Source: DASZZV01 sp035544835 (GTDB taxonomy: Bacteria; Acidobacteriota; Thermoanaerobaculia; Gp7-AA8). Taken from it: a DNA stretch of 12,076 nucleotides. Location of the stretch: contig DASZZV010000358.1 in assembly GCA_035544835.1 (NCBI GenBank), forward strand, positions 1 through 12,076. Direction: 5' to 3'. Below are positions 1-7,197 of this stretch, one piece after another. The first letter of the stretch is position 1. Each line of letters starts with the position of its first letter. Under the pieces are notes generated by a model that saw nothing but the letters and a program-made list of their open reading frames with translations, was not told the origin of the DNA and searched no databases. The position numbers were made by a program, and so were the translations under genes.

Positions 1-161
1 CCTCGCACAATCGTAAGAGAGCTCCAAGACTCCACACCGCAAGGCCCCCTCCCAGATCCCTCGCTCGACGCTCGGGATGACACCCTGGTTTCTTTCACTC
101 AGACGCCGCGCTCCGCGGTCAATCGCTCGGGATGACACAAAGTCGCTAGATACTTCGCTCA
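1..161. repeat. Non-coding segment downstream of hutU with two direct repeats
   Basis: No credible gene is seen here. The 15-mer CGCTCGGGATGACAC occurs exactly twice, at 69-83 and 124-138. Between the copies is a small GC hairpin, CCGCG-CTC-CGCGG (106-118). It has no T-tract, so it is not a convincing terminator for hutU, which ends at 162. A 13-of-15 match lies at 2993-3007, and the related CTCAGGATGACA core is part of the nested palindrome near 11033. This suggests a dispersed intergenic repeat family. Confidence 0.6.
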
Positions 162-1838
162 TCATTTCGCCATCGGTATATCCACACCTCGTTCGCGCGC
201 CACGTCGAGTGCGATGTCGTAGCCGGCGTCGGCGTGACGCATCACGCCCGTCCCCGGATCGGTGGTGAGCACGCGCTCCAGGCGATCGGCTGCGTCGGCT
301 GTACCGTCGGCTACGACGACCATTCCCGAGTGCAGAGAATAACCAATACCAACACCGCCGCCGTGATGCACCGACACCCACGTCGCGCCCGCTGCTGTGT
401 TCAACAGAGCGTTGAGAATCGGCCAGTCGGCGATGGCATCGGAGCCGTCTCTCATTCCCTCCGTCTCGCGATTCGGTGAGGCGACGGAGCCTGCGTCGAG
501 ATGATCTCTGCCGATCACGATCGGTGCTGAGACGGCACCGGAGGCAACCAGATCGTTGAAGATCTTGCCCGCTTTGGCTCTCTCGCCATAACCAAGCCAG
601 CAGATGCGGGCCGGCAAGCCCTGGAACTCGACTCTCTTCTGGGCCATGCGGATCCAGCGATGCAGCGGCTTGTCGTCCGGGAAGGCAGCCAGCAATGCTT
701 CGTCGGTGGTCGCGATATCGGCCGGGTCGCCCGACAACGCCGCCCATCGGAACGGCCCTTTCCCTTCGCAGAAGAGTGGTCTGATGAAGAGAGGTACGAA
801 TCCCTCGACGGCGAAGGCGTTTTTGACGCCGGCCTTGAGAGCCTGGCCGCGAAGGTTGTTGCCGTAGTCGAAAGTCACCGAGCCGCGGCGCTGCAGCTCG
901 ATCATGGCCCTCATGTGGCGGGCCATGGTCTCGTAAGATCGTTCGATGTATTGCGAGGGTTGGTTGAGACGGAGCTGCATTGCTTCGGCCAGCGTGAGGT
1001 TCCCCGGTACATATCCGTTGAGCTCGTCGTGAGCGGAGGTCTGATCGGTGACGATGTCGGGAACGATGCTTCGGTTGATGAGCTCCTGAAGGAGATCCAC
1101 GGCGTTGGCTTCCACTGCTACGGAGATGGCCTCACCCCGATCGCGTGCCTTGAGCGCACGTTCGATTCCAGCATCCAGCGAAGCGGCGCGCTCGTCGAGA
1201 TAGCGCTTGTCCAGACGTCGCTGAATTCGGGTAGGATCGACTTCTGCCACCAGGCAGGTGGCGTCGTTCATCGTTGCGGCCAGCGGTTGGGCGCCTCCCA
1301 TGCCGCCCAGACCGGCAGTTACGACCAGCTTCCCCTTGAGGGAGTCGGCAAAATGTTTTTTAGCGATTGCGGCGAAGCATTCGAACGTTCCCTGGAGAAT
1401 GCCCTGCGTGCCGATGTAGATCCACGAACCGGCAGTCATCTGTCCGTACATCGTCAGCCCGAGTGCCTCGAGGCGCCGGAACTCGTCCCAGGTCGCCCAG
1501 TGGGGAACCAGGTTGGAGTTGGCAATGAGAACTCGCGGTGCTCGTTCATGGGTCCGGAAGACGCCGACCGGCTTACCGGATTGAATGAGAAGTGTTTCAT
1601 CGTTTCCAAGTCTCTTGAGAGTGGCCACGATGGCGTCGAAACACTCCCAGTTCCGCGCCGCTTTTCCACTCCCGCCGTAGACGATCAGATCCTGGGGCCG
1701 CTCCGCGACCTCCGGATCGAGGTTGTTCATCAGCATTCGCAGCGCCGCTTCCTGCGCCCATCCTCGGCAGCTCAGCTCGAGCCCTCGAGGGGCGACGACG
1801 GTTCGAGGTCCACTGATTTTCACGTCGGTGACGGTCAT
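162..1838 (-). CDS. hutU: Urocanate hydratase (urocanase)
   Basis: This enzyme performs the second step of histidine degradation, converting urocanate to 4-imidazolone-5-propionate in the cytoplasm with tightly bound NAD+. At 558 residues it has the normal family length. Hallmarks are visible along the whole protein: YGGSGKAARNW (54-64), the glycine-rich TAGLGGMGGAQPLA (174-187), FCEGKGPFRW (356-365), ARICWLGYGERAKAG (410-424), GRDHLDAGSVASPNRETE (443-460) and HHGGGVGIGYS (491-501). Cys413 in ARICW probably aligns with the active-site cysteine known as Cys410 in the Pseudomonas putida enzyme. The ATG is preceded by AGGAG at 1845-1849 with a 6-nt spacer, which supports this start. It diverges from nth. 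No hutH, hutI or hutG is visible on either side within the window, so the rest of the pathway must lie beyond position 1 or elsewhere. The family call is very secure. Confidence 0.98.
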   Translation of the reverse strand: MTVTDVKISGPRTVVAPRGLELSCRGWAQEAALRMLMNNLDPEVAERPQDLIVYGGSGKAARNWECFDAIVATLKRLGNDETLLIQSGKPVGVFRTHERAPRVLIANSNLVPHWATWDEFRRLEALGLTMYGQMTAGSWIYIGTQGILQGTFECFAAIAKKHFADSLKGKLVVTAGLGGMGGAQPLAATMNDATCLVAEVDPTRIQRRLDKRYLDERAASLDAGIERALKARDRGEAISVAVEANAVDLLQELINRSIVPDIVTDQTSAHDELNGYVPGNLTLAEAMQLRLNQPSQYIERSYETMARHMRAMIELQRRGSVTFDYGNNLRGQALKAGVKNAFAVEGFVPLFIRPLFCEGKGPFRWAALSGDPADIATTDEALLAAFPDDKPLHRWIRMAQKRVEFQGLPARICWLGYGERAKAGKIFNDLVASGAVSAPIVIGRDHLDAGSVASPNRETEGMRDGSDAIADWPILNALLNTAAGATWVSVHHGGGVGIGYSLHSGMVVVADGTADAADRLERVLTTDPGTGVMRHADAGYDIALDVARERGVDIPMAK

Positions 1839-1913
1839 ACCGATCTCCTGGAGACACGAAGTCTAAGCCCAAACCCATGCTCATCGTTCATGCCGTAGAC
1901 TTAGACCCCCACT
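1839..1913. promoter_or_regulatory. Divergent hutU/nth promoter region with a short inverted repeat
   Basis: These 75 bp must contain the start signals of both hutU (-) and nth (+). GTCTAAG at 1861-1867 and its reverse complement CTTAGAC at 1900-1906 form a 7-bp inverted repeat spaced 32 nt apart. The right copy is inside a near-tandem TAGACTTAGAC. It does not resemble the TGTATATACA-type operator reported for HutC. No clear -35/-10 pair was recognised. A regulator site is only a possibility. Confidence 0.25.
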
Positions 1914-2558
1914 ATGACCCAGCGAAAACAGCGTGTAGCAGAAATTCTCCTGCAGTTGAAAAAGATGCATCCAAAGGCGAGCTGCAGTCTCGATTTCGAG
2001 ACTCCGTTCGGGCTTCTGATTGCCACGATGCTCTCCGCCCAGAGTACCGACGTTCGAGTGAACGCAGTGACCAAAACGCTTTTCAGAAAGTATCCCGGCC
2101 CGCAAGCTTTTGCCGGAGCAAGACTCGCGGAGCTCGAGCGCGACATTCATTCGACTGGTTTTTTCCGCAATAAGGCCAGGTCCGTTGTTGGTGCGTCGCA
2201 GGCCATCCTCGAAAAGCATGGGGGCGTCGTTCCACGAACGATGGAAGAGCTCGTGGCCCTGCCGGGCGTGGGGCGTAAGACTGCCAACGTCGTACTGGGG
2301 AACGCTTTCAATACCGCGGTCGGGATCGTCGTCGACACTCACGTGACCCGCGTGGCCGGACGCCTCGCTCTCACTGAGCGTTCAGACGCCATATCGATCG
2401 AACAGGATCTGATGAAAATCATCCCGCCGAAAGAGTGGGTGAAGTTTTCTCACCGGATGATTCTGCATGGCCGAGAGATCTGCATGGCGCGAAAACCGAA
2501 GTGTTCGGAGTGCCGGCTGAACGAGGTTTGCCCCAGTGCGCAGGAGCCACTGGCGTAG
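1914..2558 (+). CDS. nth: Endonuclease III (DNA glycosylase/AP lyase)
   Basis: This base-excision repair enzyme removes oxidised pyrimidines and nicks the resulting abasic site. The 214-residue length matches the family. The helix-hairpin-helix LPGVGRKTAN is at 116-125 and contains the catalytic lysine K122. The catalytic aspartate is D141 in VVDTHVTRVAGR. A C-terminal 4Fe-4S cluster loop is intact with C190-X6-C197-X2-C200-X5-C206. The N-terminal half has the usual FGLLIATMLSAQSTD (32-46). The start gives a normal N-terminus, but no strong Shine-Dalgarno precedes it. It is divergent from hutU, and yidD begins 8 nt after its stop, so the two are probably cotranscribed. No missing residues were noted. 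Confidence 0.98.
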   Translation: MTQRKQRVAEILLQLKKMHPKASCSLDFETPFGLLIATMLSAQSTDVRVNAVTKTLFRKYPGPQAFAGARLAELERDIHSTGFFRNKARSVVGASQAILEKHGGVVPRTMEELVALPGVGRKTANVVLGNAFNTAVGIVVDTHVTRVAGRLALTERSDAISIEQDLMKIIPPKEWVKFSHRMILHGREICMARKPKCSECRLNEVCPSAQEPLA

Positions 2559-2566
2559 GGAACGGG

Positions 2567-2878
2567 ATGAGAGTCCGTCTGCGGATCGTGATCATCCTGG
2601 CTTTCTTCGCGGTCTTCATCATCGTCGCGCATGATGGCGTCGTGGCGCCATCGGAACAGTTTCTGACGAGACCGGCGCTTTCTGTGATCCAGGGATATCG
2701 AGCGCACGTCTCCCCGCATCTCCGAGGTGTGATCCGGTGTCGCTTCAAGCCGAGCTGCTCGCAGTACGGGCTCGAGTCGGTTCAGAAATATGGAGCTCTG
2801 CGAGGTGGAGCGCGAGCCCTGTGGCGCGTGGTGCGATGCAATCCGCTGACTCCGCAGGGAACAGTCGATCTGCCCTAG
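2567..2878 (+). CDS. yidD: YidD-family membrane protein insertion efficiency factor with N-terminal membrane helix
   Basis: YidD proteins are small inner-membrane-associated proteins that assist YidC/Sec-dependent membrane protein insertion. The core is clear: YRAHVSP (44-50), CRFKPSCSQYGLES (58-71), KYGALRGGARALWRVVRCNP (74-93) and a terminal G-x-V-DLP. The three family cysteines are C58, C64 and C91. Residues 6-20 (RIVIILAFFAVFIIV) form a strong hydrophobic segment that looks like a true transmembrane helix or uncleaved signal anchor; many YidD proteins start almost directly at the core with only an amphipathic helix. The chosen ATG lies 8 nt after nth and is preceded by a purine-rich GGGAACGGG. 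An ATG at 2435 in the same frame would overlap nth by 124 nt and add 44 residues without family features. YidD is often next to rnpA/yidC; here it follows nth, which is unusual. Confidence 0.9.
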   Translation: MRVRLRIVIILAFFAVFIIVAHDGVVAPSEQFLTRPALSVIQGYRAHVSPHLRGVIRCRFKPSCSQYGLESVQKYGALRGGARALWRVVRCNPLTPQGTVDLP

Positions 2879-3033
2879 TCCTCGCAAATGAGGCCGATGT
2901 GAATATCAATCCGCTCTCGTAAATGACGAGGAGAACGACTCTTACATCGCTCGTTGCAGGCGAGGCCACTCGCCCTCCCGCACACCCACCCTTGCTCGGG
3001 GTGACACCAGCACCTAAGTGGCCGTCGGGTAAT
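2879..3033. other. Intergenic region after yidD with a degenerate repeat copy
   Basis: No gene is supported. The sequence CTCG(C/T)AAATGA appears twice, near 2881 and 2916; the second copy can form a weak CTCGT-AAATG-ACGAG hairpin. TGCTCGGGGTGACAC at 2993-3007 matches 13 of 15 positions of the exact direct repeat at 69-83 and 124-138. The segment runs into the bidirectional terminator that follows. Confidence 0.45.
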
Positions 3034-3063
3034 AAAAAGGGCGGCATTTCTGCCGCCCCTTTT
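3034..3063. terminator. Bidirectional rho-independent terminator between yidD and the protease gene
   Basis: An 8-bp perfect stem GGGCGGCA / TGCCGCCC (3039-3046 and 3051-3058) has a 4-nt loop. On the minus strand the loop reads GAAA, a stable GNRA tetraloop, and is followed by a TTTTT tract (3034-3038). On the plus strand the stem is followed by CTTTT. It sits 20 nt beyond the protease stop codon and downstream of yidD, so it can end both converging transcripts; it is stronger for the protease. Confidence 0.9.
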
Positions 3064-3082
3064 GAATACGTATTGAAAACGT

Positions 3083-6000
3083 TTACTCGCCGGCGATGAA
3101 GATTGGATCGCCGGAGATGTTGTCGACTACCGAGCCGTATACAAACATCGTCGGGCCGCTGTCGGTCTGCGCTTGAACGGTAAGGCTGCCGATTCCGGAG
3201 ACGTTCACGCCCGGAAAGATCGACGCCAGTGACGACTGAGACTGCGATCGCGCCGGCACCGAGACGAAACCGGTTCCGAGTGTCTGGCCCCAGACATTGA
3301 CCAGTGTGACCGTCACGCCGATCGTCGCGTAGCCGCTGTTTACGAAGCCGACATTAGTCCGGTAAGTGCTATCCGATCGCAGACCGGTGACGAAGGCGTT
3401 GCTGACAAACTTCTGCGTTGCATCGATGGATTGACCAAAGGTGCCGTTGTCGCTGACACGTGTCGTGTAGGTGCGACTCGTGGTGATGGGACCGTTGGCT
3501 GCTCCCGTCCAGGTGATCTGAAGCGCACCCGTGCCGTCGCCTGCCCCGATCCACGACAACAGATCGGTCAGAGTCACGGTGCGACCAGCAGCGACAACAA
3601 GGGTACGCAACTGCGGCTGGGTGTTGGAGCGGCCCGAGGCCAGAAAGCCGAGCGTCAGCGTCAATGGGGCGCTGTTGGGGTTGTAAAGCGTGACATCACT
3701 GCGCCAGTACGTACCGTTGGCCCCGGCAACCCTACCGACTGCGGGGATGAACAACTCTCCGCTACTCTTCGGAGCGGCGGCCTGGACGTACACCGGATCC
3801 TGAGTGCGGTTGTCGACGATCGAGGTGTAGGCCGTCACCGCGTTGCCACTGCTGGCCACGACACGAACTGTCAGATTGCTCAGCGAGGCACCGTTGACGG
3901 CCCCGAAGTAACTTCCCAGGGCCGCCTGCTGGAAGCTGTTCGCGCCCAAGGTCTGGTTGGAGGTTCCGATCGTGCTGCCGTTGGCATTGAGGAGTGTCAA
4001 CGTGACATTGACGCTGGCAGCGCTTCTGTTGACGAGGCCCAGGTTGGTGCGATAGCCGGCGTCGGATTCGAGACCGGTCATGTAGGTGGTCTGGGAGATG
4101 TCATCTCCGACCACGTCGGGGACGAACTGCCCGTAAGTTCCGACGGGGCTATTGGTAAAGGTGCGGCTCGAAATCTTGAGATCGGGTGTCGATGAGTTCG
4201 TCGCCTGAATGGCCACGGCACCGGCACCGCTGGCCAGCCCGAAAATGTCGGGCAGGGCGTTGGCGTAGTCGAGCGTCTGCCGCGGGCCGATCGAGACAGC
4301 CCGGTTTAGAATCGTACCGCCCGCGCCCGGGATGAAGAGAAGCTGAATCGACTCATAAGCCGATCCGGCGTTGAAGATCGACAATTCGGTGCGCCACTGC
4401 GAGCCACCGACGCCGTCGGTCTGCGCCGTCACCGGGACCAGTGAGCGGAACGTCGTCAACGCGGGAGCCGCGGCAGCCACATAAAGCGAAGCTGAGGCCG
4501 ATCCGGAGGTGGTGCTGTTGCGGGCCACGAGCGTGATCGTATAGGTGCCCGCATTCGCGAAGGCGTGCGACGGATTTTTCGCCGTCGACGAACCGCCATC
4601 ACCGAACGTCCACTGCCAGCCGGTCGGGCTGCCGCTCGATTGATCGGTAAAGGTCACGGAGCCGCCGGCCTGAATCGACGTGGCCGACATCGTGAACGAT
4701 GCGCTCACCGGCACGGTTGCCGGAGTCTGAGATGCAACGCTGATGAGCTGCTGGGTCGAGGACTGGGATCCACTTCCGGCAACCGTCAGCGTAACGGTGT
4801 AATTACCCGCGTTCGCATAGAGGTGATTCGGGTTCGCAGCGGTGGAGGTTGCGCCATCGCCGAAGCTCCAGTTCCTCGAGGCCACTGGCCCCATAGACTG
4901 ATCGGTGAATCCGAAAGTGGTCACGCCGGCCGTGCCACTGCGACTCGACGGCGAGACCGCGAAAGCCGCCTGCACCTGAGCCACGGTTGGGCTGATCGTC
5001 ACTGAGACAGTGTTGGAGCCTGTTGATTCACCAGCCGAATTGGCGGCCGTGACATAGAACTGATACGTCGCGGCGCTCAAACCGGAGATGGTCGCGGAAG
5101 TCACGTTCGCTCCCAGACTCGCAACCCGGTTGAAGCCTCCGCCATTGGACATGTAAACGTACTGGGCAGTCTCATTCGAGGCGTTATCGAGCCAGCCGAG
5201 TGCCACACTCGACGAACTGGCGGCCGACCCGGTCAACCCCGACGGAGCAGAGGGAACAGTCGTTACCGTCGAGCCGCCCGCCAGAGGATAGAGCCATCGC
5301 GCGGCCATCTGGTCGTCAGAACGAAGCGACGGTCCGGCACCTGTGACCATGTAGTACATGAGAGCGCCCTTGAGGTTGGGATCGCTCTCGCTGGGGTTCT
5401 CACTGCTGTGTCCGAACCCGAGCGTGTGGCCGAATTCGTGCGCGGTGATCTCGGCGAGAGTCTGGCTGCTGATGCCCGCCTGCGGAGAGACGTTGTCCTG
5501 GATGGTGAGGTTCGCTTCCGTGATGGCGTACGAGGTATACGTTTTCTGCGGATGCGCTGCGTCGGCCGCGAAGGGTGAGGTCCACGAGCCGCCGGAGGCC
5601 ACACCATTGAATCCGCCCTGCCCGACAACGCCACCGGTGGATGGATTCCACGAGCCGGCGATCTCACTGAGCGGATCATTGAGGAGAACTTCATTCACGT
5701 TGTTTCGCGCGGTCAGGCCCCCGGGGGCGACACTGCTCACGCCGGCGTAGGTGTAATGGATGTTGGCCTGACTGTAACCGGTCCATGCGTTCATGGCCGT
5801 CTGCAGCTCGTTGACGCCACCACCGGAATAACCGGGCTGTGTACCCTTGCTGTACCAGGCCGCAGAGCCCCCGGTGTCGAATGCCTTCCAGCGATAGATG
5901 GTCGGCTCGGAGATCATGGTGAAAGGCTGCGAGACCACCACCAGCCCATCCTCGGGAGACTTGTCAGCCTCGTCTCGGTCGATGCCATAGCGACGGTCGC

Positions 6001-6559
6001 CCTTCTCACCTGCAGCGCGGACTCTGATGTAGCGGTCGAAGGCGCCGGCGTCGCGCAGCACGTTCTTGACGCGGATGGGATGGAAGTTCGAATCCAGAAG
6101 CGTCGTGTTCTCCGCGCTGTTGTCTCGTAACCAGACGCGACGGCCGGACCGCGTGGTCTCACTGTTGAATTTGCCGACAAAAAGGTCTGTGGTCTGATAG
6201 TCGCCCCGTCTGGTCGGAGTGAGGAAGGTAAGGACCTTTTCACCGGCCGTGAATTTCGGTGCACCGAAGAGAACGGTAATATCGTCGCCGATCTGGCCGC
6301 CCACCTCACGCACGGTAACCGTAGAGCCGACCGGCTTGCCCTTCAGCTGGCGCTGAACCGAGATGGTGGTCTCTGTCCAGATTCCACTGCCACGCCGGAC
6401 AGGCTTCGAATCGAGGACGATTCCCTCGATTACGACCGGCGATTTGGTGATGAGCTGATCGTCGGTTGGCAACACGATCGAGGTCGCCCTGGCGGACTGA
6501 ACCGACGCCATGGCCATCAAGCAGATACACGTCACCCTATACACCCATTTCTGGACCAT
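3083..6559 (-). CDS. Secreted matrixin-like zinc metalloprotease with FnIII, two PKD domains and a duplicated C-terminal region
   Basis: The 1158-residue protein starts with a signal peptide (MVQKWVYRVT, then a hydrophobic stretch, likely cleaved after ARA at 25). Residues 26-215 form an N-terminal domain of unknown role. The catalytic domain (about 220-427) contains HEFGHTLGFGH at 374-384: zinc ligands H374, H378 and H384, general base E375, and the matrixin glycine G381. A Met-turn candidate is M401 or M404 in ALMYYMV, followed by DDQMAARWLYP (415-425), as in matrixins. Residues 435-522 resemble a fibronectin type III domain. PKD domains follow at about 530-608 (WSFGDG) and 617-695 (WTFGDG). 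Residues 704-927 and 934-1157 are two copies of one unit at a constant 230-residue offset. The only cysteines are in the signal peptide. No sorting signal or C-terminal membrane anchor is seen. The start is supported by AAGGGGA at 6565-6571. It is probably exported to degrade extracellular protein; the substrate is unknown. Confidence 0.92.
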   Translation of the reverse strand: MVQKWVYRVTCICLMAMASVQSARATSIVLPTDDQLITKSPVVIEGIVLDSKPVRRGSGIWTETTISVQRQLKGKPVGSTVTVREVGGQIGDDITVLFGAPKFTAGEKVLTFLTPTRRGDYQTTDLFVGKFNSETTRSGRRVWLRDNSAENTTLLDSNFHPIRVKNVLRDAGAFDRYIRVRAAGEKGDRRYGIDRDEADKSPEDGLVVVSQPFTMISEPTIYRWKAFDTGGSAAWYSKGTQPGYSGGGVNELQTAMNAWTGYSQANIHYTYAGVSSVAPGGLTARNNVNEVLLNDPLSEIAGSWNPSTGGVVGQGGFNGVASGGSWTSPFAADAAHPQKTYTSYAITEANLTIQDNVSPQAGISSQTLAEITAHEFGHTLGFGHSSENPSESDPNLKGALMYYMVTGAGPSLRSDDQMAARWLYPLAGGSTVTTVPSAPSGLTGSAASSSSVALGWLDNASNETAQYVYMSNGGGFNRVASLGANVTSATISGLSAATYQFYVTAANSAGESTGSNTVSVTISPTVAQVQAAFAVSPSSRSGTAGVTTFGFTDQSMGPVASRNWSFGDGATSTAANPNHLYANAGNYTVTLTVAGSGSQSSTQQLISVASQTPATVPVSASFTMSATSIQAGGSVTFTDQSSGSPTGWQWTFGDGGSSTAKNPSHAFANAGTYTITLVARNSTTSGSASASLYVAAAAPALTTFRSLVPVTAQTDGVGGSQWRTELSIFNAGSAYESIQLLFIPGAGGTILNRAVSIGPRQTLDYANALPDIFGLASGAGAVAIQATNSSTPDLKISSRTFTNSPVGTYGQFVPDVVGDDISQTTYMTGLESDAGYRTNLGLVNRSAASVNVTLTLLNANGSTIGTSNQTLGANSFQQAALGSYFGAVNGASLSNLTVRVVASSGNAVTAYTSIVDNRTQDPVYVQAAAPKSSGELFIPAVGRVAGANGTYWRSDVTLYNPNSAPLTLTLGFLASGRSNTQPQLRTLVVAAGRTVTLTDLLSWIGAGDGTGALQITWTGAANGPITTSRTYTTRVSDNGTFGQSIDATQKFVSNAFVTGLRSDSTYRTNVGFVNSGYATIGVTVTLVNVWGQTLGTGFVSVPARSQSQSSLASIFPGVNVSGIGSLTVQAQTDSGPTMFVYGSVVDNISGDPIFIAGE
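3089..3760 (-). repeat. C-terminal repeat unit 2 of the secreted protease (residues 934-1157)
   Basis: This is the second copy of a roughly 224-residue unit. Anchors aligned to copy 1 at a fixed offset of 230 residues are YWRSDVTLYN (951-960), FVTGLRSDSTYRTNVGFVN (1056-1074) and SVVDNISGDPIFIAG (1143-1157). The DNA of the two copies is clearly diverged, so the duplication is old. Within the unit, a WRSDVTLYN half and a YRTNVGFVN half look like related beta-rich modules. Confidence 0.8.
3779..4450 (-). repeat. C-terminal repeat unit 1 of the secreted protease (residues 704-927)
   Basis: This is the first copy of the duplicated unit. Matching anchors are QWRTELSIFN (721-730), YMTGLESDAGYRTNLGLVN (826-844) and SIVDNRTQDPVYVQA (913-927). 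The composition (Gly, Ser, Thr, Asn and Val alternation) is that of secreted beta-sandwich modules. I do not recognise a named domain. Confidence 0.8.
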
Positions 6560-6802
6560 TGATTTCCCCTTAGATTGTGTGTTTGTGGGTTGGGCGAGCG
6601 CCGGACGTGGGCGTAGCTACGGGCACTCTGAAAAGACCAGATTGTCGTGTGAGAAAGCAGCTCCGGCGCTGGGAATCAGCGACCTTTTTTTGAGCAGACT
6701 TCTCCCTATACGCCCTGATTTGTTTTCGCATGATTGGAGGGTTTGGAACGTATCTGAAAACGCGTGACTAGACGACCATATTTCCAAATAACGACGGAAA
6801 AA
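6560..6802 (-). promoter_or_regulatory. Protease 5' leader and promoter region with alternative inverted repeats
   Basis: This 243-bp stretch has no supported gene and must hold the protease promoter. Read on the minus strand, AGCGCCGGA (6662-6670) pairs perfectly with TCCGGCGCT (6597-6605), enclosing 56 nt. A smaller hairpin, CGCTG-ATTCC-CAGCG, overlaps the first arm, so the two folds exclude each other. A 10-bp palindrome CGTAGCTACG lies at 6612-6621 inside the loop. No known riboswitch consensus (including c-di-GMP types) could be matched by eye. A TATAGG near 6710 could be a -10 but has no good -35. Confidence 0.35.
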
Positions 6803-7120
6803 TCAGGCCGGCCTGCAAGTGGCGCAGGGACAACTATTTCGGAGACCGTCAAAGGTCCAGATCCCGTAAATATGCCCATCGGCCCAGTTCATTTGAAGCC
6901 CGTAATTGCCGATCGGTTCCACACCCGAGAGCTCGAAGGAACGAGGGGTGTAGCGCTGCTCGGGACCACGAGCGACGCGACCGAAGAGGTCGGGCTCGCC
7001 GCTGCAACTGGCGCAGGGACAGGCCCGCCGGAGCTGCTCGAGCGCATAGTAGCTCTCGTGCTGATCGTCCCAGACTACGGTGAACTCGCTGCCGATGACG
7101 TCATAGAAAAGTGGTTTCAT
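6803..7120 (-). CDS. DUF971 protein (GBBH-like N-terminal domain) with two CPCAxC motifs
   Basis: This 105-residue protein matches the DUF971 family, also named after the N-terminal domain of gamma-butyrobetaine hydroxylase. Family features are the LRRACPCASC segment (30-39), the VEPIGNYGLQMNWADGH segment (67-83) and GIWTFDGLR (86-94). In multi-domain homologues this fold binds zinc or accompanies Mrp/ApbC iron-sulfur carriers. Stand-alone bacterial members have no settled role. Six cysteines sit in two near-identical motifs, CPCASC (34-39) and CPCATC (97-102, just before the end), suggesting a metal or redox site. The start has only a distant purine-rich stretch (GGGAAAG, about 11 nt away), but no other start codon lies near the N-terminus. 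It diverges from truA; the two starts are 77 bp apart. Confidence 0.88.
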   Translation of the reverse strand: MKPLFYDVIGSEFTVVWDDQHESYYALEQLRRACPCASCSGEPDLFGRVARGPEQRYTPRSFELSGVEPIGNYGLQMNWADGHIYGIWTFDGLRNSCPCATCRPA

Positions 7121-7197
7121 TCAGTCGTTGCTTTCCCGCCATTCATTCTTCATGCTTTCGCGAACTGCATTCTGGCAGGCTCGCAATCGATTCCGAA

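Noticed and set aside
660..1898. Long plus-strand open frame (412 codons) opposite hutU
   Set aside because: It is fully antisense to a gene with unmistakable urocanase motifs, has no recognisable domain, and is explained by GC-rich codon bias on the other strand.
1881..2342. Minus-strand frame opposite nth
   Set aside because: It covers the catalytic part of nth on the other strand and has no signature of its own.
2435..2566. Upstream in-frame start for yidD
   Set aside because: It would overlap nth by 124 nt and add 44 residues unlike any YidD N-terminus; the ATG at 2567 directly precedes the hydrophobic helix.
3431..4195. Plus-strand open frame (254 codons) inside the protease gene
   Set aside because: It is antisense to the repeat region of the protease, shows no family features and has a composition expected of a shadow frame.
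6560..6730. c-di-GMP or other known riboswitch upstream of the protease
   Set aside because: I tried to match known conserved cores by eye and could not; only generic inverted repeats remain.
7111..7197. Upstream in-frame start for truA
   Set aside because: The extra 29 residues do not fit TruA and the start would overlap the divergent DUF971 start codon; 7198 gives the standard N-terminus.
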